Shown: positions 20,029 through 27,038 of the stretch, piece after piece
Layout of the letters: each line of letters opens with the position of its first letter
How positions within the stretch are numbered: the first letter of the stretch is position 1
DNA from: Geothermobacter hydrogeniphilus
GTDB lineage: Bacteria > Desulfobacterota > Desulfuromonadia > Desulfuromonadales > Geothermobacteraceae
Reading direction: 5' to 3'
NCBI RefSeq assembly: GCF_002898515.1
Contig: NZ_PPFX01000012.1
Span: 26,700 to 90,699 of the forward strand
DNA: 64,000 nucleotides
Translations under genes and position numbers: made by a program
The notes under the pieces: model-generated
Told to the model about the DNA's origin: nothing
Databases searched by the model: none
The model's input: the letters and a program-made list of their open reading frames with translations, nothing else

Positions 20029-20746
20029 AGCAACCGGGGCACCCTTTCTGCAGATCAGCGGACTGAGAAAAGCCTACGGCAATCTCGAAGCACTGCGCGG
20101 CGTCGACCTCGAGCTGCGCCGCGGCGAGTTCCTCTGCCTGTTCGGACCCAACGGCGCCGGCAAATCGACCCTGCTGAAAATCATCGCCACCCTGCTGCGC
20201 CCCGACAGCGGCCGGATCAGGGTCCTCGACAACGACCTGCAGGAGAATCCGGAAGCCTACCGCGCCCGGCTCGGCATGGTGTCCCACCAGCCGTTCGTCT
20301 ACCAGGACCTGAGTCTGCTCGAAAACCTGGAATTCTACGCCGCGCTCTACGGGGTGAAACAACCCCGGAAGCGGGCGCTGAAGCTGCTGCAGCAGGTCAA
20401 ACTGATCCAGCGCTGCGACATGCCGGCGGGCGACCTCTCCCGCGGCATGCAGCAGCGGCTGAGCATCGCCCGGGCACTGGTCAACGATCCCGAACTGCTG
20501 CTGCTCGATGAGCCGTACACCGGCCTCGATGAGCATGCCGCCCGGATCTTCGGCGAGCAGCTGCGGATGCTGCACGATAACCGTCGGACCATCATCATGG
20601 TGACCCACAACCTGCGCCGCGGAATGGAGTCGGCGACCCGCCTGGGCATCCTCGCCCGCGGCCGGCTGGCTTACCTGCAGGAGAAAGACCAGGTCGATCC
20701 GGCCTCTTTCGAGGCACTCTATTTTCAGCACCTGGAGGCGTCATGA
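20021..20746 (+). CDS. ccmA: CcmA heme exporter ATP-binding subunit
   Basis: ABC ATPase that releases holo-CcmE from the CcmCDE complex. Walker A FGPNGAGKST, signature DLSRGMQQRLSIARAL, Walker B LLLLDEPYTGLDE and H-loop VTHN are all intact. The true start is the ATG at 20021, overlapping the preceding stop; the frame extends further upstream without a good start. 241 aa. Confidence 0.93.
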   Translation: MTEATGAPFLQISGLRKAYGNLEALRGVDLELRRGEFLCLFGPNGAGKSTLLKIIATLLRPDSGRIRVLDNDLQENPEAYRARLGMVSHQPFVYQDLSLLENLEFYAALYGVKQPRKRALKLLQQVKLIQRCDMPAGDLSRGMQQRLSIARALVNDPELLLLDEPYTGLDEHAARIFGEQLRMLHDNRRTIIMVTHNLRRGMESATRLGILARGRLAYLQEKDQVDPASFEALYFQHLEAS

Positions 20747-21423
20747 ACAGCCTGCGGCAGATACTCTTTCTGCTCGGCAAGGACCTGCGGATCGAATTGC
20801 GCAAAAAGGAATCGCTGGTATCGATGGCCTTTTTCGGCGCCCTGCTGCTGGTGATCCTCAACATCGCCGCCGGTGTCGACAACCAGGTTGATGCCGATGC
20901 CGGCGCGGGAATCCTCTGGGTGGCGGTGATCTTCTCCGCGGTGCTCGGCCTGGGACGGGTCTTCGCCCGGGAAAAGGAGAACGGTTGCGTGGCGGCGTTG
21001 CTGCTCAGCCCGGTCGCACCGGGGGAGATCTTCATCGCCAAGGCGCTGGTCAACTTCATCCTGATGGTCCTCGCCCAGCTGGTGCTGGTACCAATTTTCT
21101 ACGTTCTGTTCGGCAGCAACTTCAGCGGCGGCCCCGTCGCCCTGCTGCCGATCCTGCTGCTGGTCAACCTCGGCTTTTCAACCGCCGGCACCCTGATCTC
21201 GGCCATCTCCGCCGGTACGCGCCGCAACGAGGTGCTGCTGCCGATCCTGCTTTTCCCCCTGCTGCTGCCGCTGACCGCGCTGGCGATCAAGGCAACCGCC
21301 GGGGTACTGGCCGCGCGCCCGCTGTTCGAACTGCGGGATCAGATCGAACCGATGATCGCCTTCGGCCTGATCTTCAGCGCCGCCGGCTACCTGCTTTTCC
21401 CTTTCTCCATCAGAGAGGACTGA
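20743..21423 (+). CDS. ccmB: CcmB heme exporter membrane subunit
   Basis: Six-helix membrane partner of CcmA. The N-terminus RQILFLLGKDLRIELRKKES is typical (ABC-2-like family), as is LGLGRVFAREKENGCVAALL. 226 aa. ATGA overlap with the ccmA stop; one base before ccmC. Confidence 0.92.
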   Translation: MNSLRQILFLLGKDLRIELRKKESLVSMAFFGALLLVILNIAAGVDNQVDADAGAGILWVAVIFSAVLGLGRVFAREKENGCVAALLLSPVAPGEIFIAKALVNFILMVLAQLVLVPIFYVLFGSNFSGGPVALLPILLLVNLGFSTAGTLISAISAGTRRNEVLLPILLFPLLLPLTALAIKATAGVLAARPLFELRDQIEPMIAFGLIFSAAGYLLFPFSIRED

Positions 21424-21424
21424 T

Positions 21425-22102
21425 ATGCCCGGACTGAACCGACCCGCTCTGCTGCCCGCTCTCGCCGGCCTGCTGATCCCGCTGGCCATCGGCATGATTT
21501 TCTTCTACGCGCCGCTGGAACGGACCATGGGGATCATCCAGAAAATCTTCTACCTCCACCTGTCGCTGGCGGCGACCGCCTTTCTCTCCTTCTTCGTCGC
21601 CTGCATCTCCGGAATCATGTACCTGCTGCGCCGGCAACGGATCTGGGACGCCCGACTGGCGGCCAGCATCGAGATCGGCGTGGTTCTGACCACCCTGGTG
21701 CTGATCAGCGGCTCGCTCTGGGGCCGACCGATCTGGAACACCTGGTGGACCTGGGATCCGCGCCTGACCACCTCGCTGATCCTCTGGTTCATTTTCGCCT
21801 CCTGTCTGATTCTGCGCTCGGCGGTCGATGAAGAGGGCAGGAGGGCCAGGTTTTCCGCGGTAATGGCAATCATCGGCTTTGTCGATGTGCCGATCGTCTT
21901 TCTTTCGGCCCGACTGTGGCGCAGCATTCATCCCACGGTGATCCGCAGCGAAGGGATCGGTCTGGAACCGGCCATGCTCGTCACCCTGCTGATCAGCATC
22001 CTGGCGATGCTGGTTTTCTGGGCGGCCCTGTTCCGCCTGCGCTGCGCCCAGTACCACCAGGAAAACCGTCTCCGGGATCTGCAGCAGCAACTGCAGCACT
22101 GA
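21425..22102 (+). CDS. ccmC: CcmC heme-handling protein
   Basis: Loads heme onto CcmE. The WWD motif reads WNTWWTWDPRLTTSLILW near residue 105, with conserved His in IFYLHLSLA and SIHPTVI. Six helices, 225 aa, as expected. The start follows the ccmB stop by one base. Confidence 0.93.
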   Translation: MPGLNRPALLPALAGLLIPLAIGMIFFYAPLERTMGIIQKIFYLHLSLAATAFLSFFVACISGIMYLLRRQRIWDARLAASIEIGVVLTTLVLISGSLWGRPIWNTWWTWDPRLTTSLILWFIFASCLILRSAVDEEGRRARFSAVMAIIGFVDVPIVFLSARLWRSIHPTVIRSEGIGLEPAMLVTLLISILAMLVFWAALFRLRCAQYHQENRLRDLQQQLQH

Positions 22103-22147
22103 CCCGCGACCCGTTACCGGCAACAACCGATACTTGAGGAGATTGAC

Positions 22148-22714
22148 ATGGAACACGCGACCTATCTGATCATCGCCTACATGGCCATCTGGGGCGGTCT
22201 GGCCGGCTACCTGCTCTGGCTCTCCAACTGTCAGCGCCGGACCGCACGACAACTGGAGCTGCTCTGCGCCCAGCTTGAAACGCACCTCAAAACCTCACCC
22301 CGTGATGTCAACGCGCTGCTCTCTCTGGGAGACGCCTACCTCAATTCGCGCCGCGCCATGGAAGCCTTCCGGCTTTTCCAGCGCACCCTGGACATCGAGC
22401 CGGGGAATGTTCACGCTTTGAGCGACCTCGGCAGCCTGTATCAGCAGATCGGTCAGTACGACAAGGCGCTGGACAGCTACCGGCGCGCCTTCGAGAGCCG
22501 CCCGGACCACACCGGTTCGCTGTTGAACATGGCCCTGATCTACAGCCGCCACAAGGGGGAGAACGTCAGGGCGCTTGAACTGCTGCAACAGTTCCTGAAC
22601 AGCAACCCCGAACCGCAGCTGGTGGCCACCGCCAAACAGGAGATCGCCCGGATCAGGCAGGTCATGCAGGCTGCCAACAGCCCCGCCTCACCGGCTCCGG
22701 CAGGCCGCGACTGA
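22148..22714 (+). CDS. CcmD-like helix fused to TPR domain (cytochrome c maturation)
   Basis: 188 residues. The N-terminus YLIIAYMAIWGGLAGYLLW followed by SNCQRRTARQLELL is the pattern of the small protein CcmD (one helix, then basic and helical residues). Tetratricopeptide repeats follow from about residue 50 (ALLSLGDAYLNSRRAMEAF, ALSDLGSLYQQIGQYDKAL, SLLNMALIYSRHKGENVRA). It may combine the CcmD role in CcmE release with the CcmI role of holding apocytochromes. It is the last gene of the ccm operon; a strong terminator follows. Confidence 0.75.
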   Translation: MEHATYLIIAYMAIWGGLAGYLLWLSNCQRRTARQLELLCAQLETHLKTSPRDVNALLSLGDAYLNSRRAMEAFRLFQRTLDIEPGNVHALSDLGSLYQQIGQYDKALDSYRRAFESRPDHTGSLLNMALIYSRHKGENVRALELLQQFLNSNPEPQLVATAKQEIARIRQVMQAANSPASPAPAGRD

Positions 22715-22808
22715 ATGCGGTGCGCTTGAATCCTGACCGTGGGATCATGCCGGATAAATAAGTGCGACCCGCAGCAATGAGCTCATCAGCCAAACGTCGG
22801 AACACACC

Positions 22809-22848
22809 GGGCCAGACTTCCGCAACAGGAAGCCTGGCCCGCCTTTTT
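22809..22848 (+). terminator. Rho-independent terminator of the ccm operon
   Basis: GGGCCAGACTTCC (22809-22821), a six-base loop and GGAAGCCTGGCCC (22828-22840) pair over 13 positions with one mismatch, followed by GCCTTTTT. It separates ccm from the mer operon. Confidence 0.85.
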
Positions 22849-22961
22849 CAGCGACAATCCACTTCACCGGCTCAACGAACCCGCTCCCGGCATCCAGAAG
22901 GTTTTCCAAAAGCCTGAGACGGGCATCCCTGTCTCCTCCTCAAAAAAATGCTACATTTGTC

Positions 22962-22993
22962 TTGACACCGTACCATGGTACGGCAACTACTCT
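22962..22993 (+). promoter_or_regulatory. mer promoter/operator
   Basis: TTGACA (-35) is followed by the perfect palindrome CCGTACCATGGTACGG (22968-22983) and a -10-like TACTCT at 20-nt spacing. CCGTAC-N4-GTACGG is the classic Hg-MerR operator between overlong-spaced -35 and -10 elements. It lies upstream of merR, which is the first gene of the operon it controls. Confidence 0.85.
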
Positions 22994-23013
22994 TGAACCA
23001 TGCGAGGCCAAAA

Positions 23014-23412
23014 ATGAACAACCTGACCATCGGCCAGGCGGCCGGACTTGCCGGCGTCGGCGTTGAAACCATCCGCTTCTACGAACGGCAGGGGCTGATT
23101 GAACAGCCGCCAAAACCACCGGAGGGGTTTCGCGTCTACCCGGCGGAGACGATCCGCAAGATCCGCTTCATCCGCCGGGCCAAGCAGATCGGCTTCACCT
23201 TGAAGGAGATTCGGGAACTGCTCGGCTTCTATTTCGACACCGGTATCAGCTGTGCGGATGTTCGGGAGCGGGCGATGGTAAAGATCGCCGACATGGAAGC
23301 CCGCATTGCCGCACTGAAAAGGATGAAAGCGGCCCTGCAGACGCTGGTGGATGAATGCGGCAACGGCGACGACAGCTGCCCCATTCTGGAATCCCTGGCG
23401 GATGACGACTGA
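23014..23412 (+). CDS. merR: MerR mercury-responsive regulator
   Basis: 132 residues from the ATG at 23014 (MNNLTIGQAAGLAGVGVETI). N-terminal winged helix, long dimerisation helix, and the three Hg-binding cysteines: Cys in TGISCADVRE, in VDECGN and in DSCPILE, matching Cys82, 117 and 126 of Tn501 MerR. The second-to-third spacing is two residues shorter than in Tn501. It activates its own operon through the palindrome upstream. A second MerR of the same type lies at 42205. Confidence 0.92.
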   Translation: MNNLTIGQAAGLAGVGVETIRFYERQGLIEQPPKPPEGFRVYPAETIRKIRFIRRAKQIGFTLKEIRELLGFYFDTGISCADVRERAMVKIADMEARIAALKRMKAALQTLVDECGNGDDSCPILESLADDD

Positions 23413-23423
23413 GGGAAAAAACC

Positions 23424-24071
23424 ATGAATACGCTGGATATTCTCCATCATCTCAACGACCTGCTGCCCCTGAAGGCGCGACAGAATGCCCTCGCGAAAGA
23501 GGATGCGGCATTGCATCGGTCCATTCTGCGATCTTTCGCAGAACGGGGCAAACCACGACAGAGGATTGAAAAGGGAGGACGCGCGGAGATCGCTGCCGCC
23601 CTGCAGCGATTGCGCAACAGCGACCTGGTCGTTCTTGACGGCCAGGGGGACATCATCGGTGCCTACCCGTTCACCCTGGAAGAAACGCCCCATCGCCTGA
23701 CTGTCAACGGTCACCGGGTCCACGCCATGTGCGCCCTTGACGCCCTGGCGGTCAGCCCGATGTTCGACTGCGAGGTGCGAATCGATTCGTCATGTGCGCT
23801 GAGCGGAGAGCCGATCCATATTCAGCAGCGGGATGGGGTTCTGCTTCATGTCGAACCTTCTGAAAACCTGCAGCTGGGTATTCATTGGCAGTCGGTTGCG
23901 ACCTGCGCCGCCCACAGTCTGTGCCGGGAGATGGTTTTCCTGAAAGATCCCGACACCGCCATGGCCTGGCAGCAGGCCGAACCCGAAACCAGGGAACGGG
24001 TCGAGCTTCGGCAAGCGATCCGGGTCGCGGCCCGATTTTTCACCCCCCTGATGCAGGAGTCAACAGCATGA
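23424..24071 (+). CDS. merB: MerB organomercurial lyase
   Basis: Cleaves the C-Hg bond of organomercurials, giving Hg(II). 215 aa. Catalytic residues are visible: Cys and Asp in VHAMCALDALAVSP (Cys96/Asp99 of R831b) and the second Cys in HSLCREMVFL (Cys159). An N-terminal helix-turn-helix-like region is typical. It follows merR by 11 bp and overlaps merT. The Hg(II) product would need MerA or a sequestering protein; no merA is in the window. Confidence 0.92.
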   Translation: MNTLDILHHLNDLLPLKARQNALAKEDAALHRSILRSFAERGKPRQRIEKGGRAEIAAALQRLRNSDLVVLDGQGDIIGAYPFTLEETPHRLTVNGHRVHAMCALDALAVSPMFDCEVRIDSSCALSGEPIHIQQRDGVLLHVEPSENLQLGIHWQSVATCAAHSLCREMVFLKDPDTAMAWQQAEPETRERVELRQAIRVAARFFTPLMQESTA

Positions 24072-24460
24072 CAACCCGCAATGAATCCACCCTCGTCGGA
24101 ACGGACGCGCCGCAAGGGAAAAAACTGGCCGGCCTCGGCCTGGTCGGCGCCGTCATCAGCGGCTTTCTCGCCTCGGCCTGTTGTATCGGCCCGCTACTGA
24201 TGGTTTTTCTCGGCATCGGCAGCGCCGGCGCCCTGACCGCCCTTGAACCCTGGCGCCCGGTCATGATGGTCCTGACCTTCCTGTTTCTCGGCCTGGGATT
24301 CCATGTTACCTACCGCAGACCGCAAACGGCAGACTGCAGCGAAACCGCCTGCTGCAGCCCCGGCCGGAAGAGGCTGCAGAAAATCATGCTCTGGCTCGCC
24401 ACCCTGTTTTCCCTGGCGATGCTCTTTGCCCCGCAGATCATGTCGCTTCTGCTTGACTGA
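24068..24460 (+). CDS. merT: MerT mercuric ion transporter
   Basis: 130-aa inner-membrane Hg(II) importer. The first helix bears the Cys pair ASACCIGPLLMVFLGIG; a cytoplasmic loop has CSETACCSPGRK, matching the second Cys pair. Three helices are predicted. The ATG overlaps the merB stop (ATGA). Confidence 0.92.
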   Translation: MTTRNESTLVGTDAPQGKKLAGLGLVGAVISGFLASACCIGPLLMVFLGIGSAGALTALEPWRPVMMVLTFLFLGLGFHVTYRRPQTADCSETACCSPGRKRLQKIMLWLATLFSLAMLFAPQIMSLLLD

Positions 24461-24478
24461 AAAGGACCGAGGTGAACC

Positions 24479-24835
24479 ATGAAAAAAATTCTGAAAGCTG
24501 TCGCGCTCCCCGTTCTCCTGGCCGTTCTGGCCCTTGCCCCGACAAGCTGGCCACGACTGACCCAGGGGCAGGGGATCTATGGGGTCATGCCCGCTCATGC
24601 GGCCGAAGTCCGCACCGCCCGCCTGGCGCTCAAGGGATTGACCTGCGCCTCCTGCAAATATGCCGTCAAAGCCGCCCTGAACAACCTGGACGGCGTCGAA
24701 CAAGCGGATGTCAGTTACAAAAAAATGACAGCGACCGTCCTCTATGATCCAGACATGACAACGCCGCAACAGATGGTTGAGGTGATCGAGAAAGCCGGCT
24801 ACCAGGCCGAAGTGCAACCCAACGAAGCAAAGTGA
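24479..24835 (+). CDS. merP: MerP periplasmic mercury-binding protein
   Basis: 118 aa: a signal peptide ending near PAHAAE, then one HMA domain with GLTCASCKYAVKAAL. The Cys pair captures Hg(II) in the periplasm and passes it to MerT. It lies 18 bp after merT with GAGG upstream. Confidence 0.92.
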   Translation: MKKILKAVALPVLLAVLALAPTSWPRLTQGQGIYGVMPAHAAEVRTARLALKGLTCASCKYAVKAALNNLDGVEQADVSYKKMTATVLYDPDMTTPQQMVEVIEKAGYQAEVQPNEAK

Positions 24836-24851
24836 TTTCGAGAGGAGAGGA

Positions 24852-25076
24852 ATGAAACTGATCTGCTACTGCTTCGCGCACAGCGAGGATGAGATCCGGC
24901 GGGCGGTGCTGGAGGACAGCGGACGCAGCCGCATCATGGAGCAGATCCTGGCGGCAAAAAAGGCCGGAGCCTGCCGCTGCGTCGAAACTCATCCGCAGGG
25001 GAGATGATGTCTTCCCGACGTCCGCCGTGTCGTGGACACCGCAAGAGAGGAACTGAACCATGACGATAACAGCTGA
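24852..25076 (+). CDS. BFD/CopZ-like 2Fe-2S metallochaperone, selenoprotein candidate (in-frame UGA at 25005)
   Basis: Begins MKLICYCFAHSEDEIRRAVL with an AGGAGAGGA binding site. CYC at 5-7 and CRC at 41-43 give the CxC...CxC pattern of BFD-like 2Fe-2S domains seen in CopZ-type metallochaperones. Codon 52 is TGA in HPQGR-UGA-CLPDVRRVV. As I recall them, relatives have a Cys-Cys pair here (GxCCLGDV), so UGA falls on the first Cys. The frame continues 22 codons to a stop at 25074-25076 and overlaps the next gene. A SECIS-like hairpin follows the UGA. Product 74 aa with Sec. Location inside the mer operon suggests soft-metal delivery or storage. If UGA stops translation, a 51-aa protein without the second thiol pair results. 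Confidence 0.75.
25005..25037 (+). promoter_or_regulatory. UGA codon and predicted bacterial SECIS in the mer operon
   Basis: TGA at 25005-25007, 12 nt, then stem GTCCGC/GTGGAC (one G-U pair) with loop CGTGTC (25020-25037). GU lies 20-21 nt after the UGA. Same layout as at 12098 and 37418. Confidence 0.65.
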
Positions 25077-25266
25077 ATCGACCCTGATCTGTCCACACTG
25101 CGGCCACAGCGAGAAACTGACCATGCCGACGGATGCCTGCCGGTTTTTCCACCAGTGCAACGGTTGTGGGGCCCTGCTCAAACCCAACGCGGGCGACTGC
25201 TGCGTCTTCTGCTCCTACGGCGATGTGCCCTGTCCACCGATCCAGCAGCAGCGGAAAAGCCGATGA
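25060..25266 (+). CDS. Small Cys-rich protein with GDCCVFCSYG motif (mer-associated, function unknown)
   Basis: 68 residues. An N-terminal zinc-ribbon-like CPHCGHSE...CNGCGALLK is followed by GDCCVFCSYGDVPCPPIQ. Ten cysteines in 68 residues point to metal binding. I recall this motif in small proteins near mer genes, but no function is established to my knowledge. The start overlaps the end of the extended upstream gene and its stop overlaps merF, so it is part of the mer operon. Confidence 0.8.
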   Translation: MTITAESTLICPHCGHSEKLTMPTDACRFFHQCNGCGALLKPNAGDCCVFCSYGDVPCPPIQQQRKSR

Positions 25267-25487
25267 GGGGCACCGACAATCGGCTTCGCAACCGCTTCCT
25301 CGCCGCCCTGATCGGCACCGGGCTGGTTGCGCTGTGTTGCTTCACCCCGGTGCTGGTGCTGCTGCTGGCAGGCCTCGGGCTGAGCATCCTGACACCCTGG
25401 CTCGACTTCGTGCTGCTGCCGGCGCTGGTGGTCCTGATCCTGCTCACTCTTCTGGCCTACCGGCAATGGAGACGGTCGCAGAGATAG
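25263..25487 (+). CDS. merF: MerF mercuric ion transporter
   Basis: 74 aa, two helices. The N-terminal pair LVALCCFTPVLVLLLAG is the MerF Cys signature, and LDFVLLPALVVLIL is also typical. The C-terminal Cys pair of classical MerF is missing; the protein ends RQWRRSQR. Start is the ATG at 25263 overlapping the preceding stop. Last gene of the mer operon. Confidence 0.85.
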   Translation: MRGTDNRLRNRFLAALIGTGLVALCCFTPVLVLLLAGLGLSILTPWLDFVLLPALVVLILLTLLAYRQWRRSQR

Positions 25488-25630
25488 CAGGGACTGGCCG
25501 GGCTCCTTCATCCCCCTGACAACGGTCCCAATCGAGGCCTGCTGACAGGAGGACCCCTGAGACGACAACTCAGTCCAACATCCGGAATGAGCCCACGGCT
25601 TCCGGGAGAGCCCGCCGCTGCCTTCTTCTA

Positions 25631-26866
25631 TTACTCGTAGATCTTTTCCTCCAGGGCGCCCGCCTCCACGGCGTCGGACTCATAATCCCGGACCGGCTCA
25701 GATTGCGCCGCTTCCCGGTACCATTCATGGGCGATAATCATGGCCATCACCTCATTGGTTCCGGTCCAGATCGACGCAAGCCTAAGATCGCGATGGATAC
25801 GTTCCAGGGGAAAGACATTGGTATAACCGATGCCCCCCATCACCTGCAGGGCATGGTGAACCGCCTGCTGGCAGGATTCGGTAATGAACTTCTTGGCTTC
25901 CGAGACCATCCGCCGGATGCGGCGCATCTCTATCCCGGCATCCACCGCCCGGGCGGTGGCGTATGCCATGGCCCGGGAGGCATCGAGCAGCATGGCCGCT
26001 TCGGCAACCTGGAAACTGACCCCCTGGAATTGGTTGATCGGCCGGCCGAAGGCCTTGCGTTTGGAACTGTAACGGGTGGCGATCTCCAGGGCCGGCCGGG
26101 CGGCGCCGATGGTCATCGCCGCCGTTCCGAGCCGTTCCGGAATCATCATGGTGTCAAACACCGCGGCGGCGCCATGAACGCGGCCGAGCACATTTTCCCG
26201 CGGCACTTTGACATCCTTGAACACCAGCCGCCCGGCACCACCCCCGCGGCAGCCCATCAACCCGTACTGGTAGACGCTCTCGACCCCCGGCCCACGGTCG
26301 ACCAGTAAGCAGGTCAGTGCTTCATGGGGTTTTGCATCCGGATCGGTGCGGGCATAGACCAGAAAGAAATCGGCCCCTTCGGCCCCGACAATGAATCGTT
26401 TCTGGCCGTTCAGCAGAAAATAGTCACCCCGGTCCTCGGCGGTGCTGGTGGCGCCGAAAAAATCGGAACCGCCGCGGGGCTCGGTCAGGCACTCGGCGGC
26501 GAAGAGTTCCCCTTTGAGCAGGGGCCTGACATACTTCTCCTGCTGTTCAGCCGTACCGTGCTTGACAATCGCATCGCAGACCAGCTCCGCGCCGACACCG
26601 AAAACACAGGCCAGAATGTAACTGAGGGTCCCCACCTCTTCCATGACCATGCAGGCGGAAACCCAATCCTCTCCCCGTCCTCCCAGGCTTTTCGGATAGC
26701 GGCAGCCGAGCAGATTGCGGCGCCCGGCCTCCTGCAGAAACTCCGTGGGAAAACGGATCTTGTCCGCGTCCATATCCAGAATCAGCTGCCGCGGAACCGC
26801 TTTGACGAAATCCCTTACTTCATCCCTGAACCTGAGTTGTTCCTCGGAAAACAGATACTCAAACAT
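25631..26866 (-). CDS. Acyl-CoA dehydrogenase
   Basis: FAD enzyme for the first step of beta-oxidation. Start ATG 26866 (MFEYLFSEEQLRFRDEVRDF) with GGAGGAG upstream. Motifs: CLTEPRGGSDF and the C-terminal RIHRDLRLASIWTGTNEVM. At the usual catalytic-base position, where many relatives have YEGT, the sequence is WTGT, so the base must be elsewhere, as in long-chain and isovaleryl types. 411 aa. It is 172 bp downstream of the fadJ-like gene on the same strand. Confidence 0.88.
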   Translation of the reverse strand: MFEYLFSEEQLRFRDEVRDFVKAVPRQLILDMDADKIRFPTEFLQEAGRRNLLGCRYPKSLGGRGEDWVSACMVMEEVGTLSYILACVFGVGAELVCDAIVKHGTAEQQEKYVRPLLKGELFAAECLTEPRGGSDFFGATSTAEDRGDYFLLNGQKRFIVGAEGADFFLVYARTDPDAKPHEALTCLLVDRGPGVESVYQYGLMGCRGGGAGRLVFKDVKVPRENVLGRVHGAAAVFDTMMIPERLGTAAMTIGAARPALEIATRYSSKRKAFGRPINQFQGVSFQVAEAAMLLDASRAMAYATARAVDAGIEMRRIRRMVSEAKKFITESCQQAVHHALQVMGGIGYTNVFPLERIHRDLRLASIWTGTNEVMAMIIAHEWYREAAQSEPVRDYESDAVEAGALEEKIYE

Positions 26867-27038
26867 CGCTTCTCCTCCTGCTGCCTGAATCAGTGGGTTC
26901 CTGTTGGATGAAGAGTGCAATTGCTTGCCTGAATGAGATTTCCAAAAATTTGAAGCGCACCCATAGGTTCGCTGGTGATTTTGGGGAACCCGGGCAGGTC
27001 AATGACTTGTGCTGTCCGCCGACAAGGGACTCACGGAT

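Noticed and set aside
24460..24480. Possible Sec read-through at the merT stop
   Set aside because: No family-like sequence continues after it and the merP binding site follows directly.
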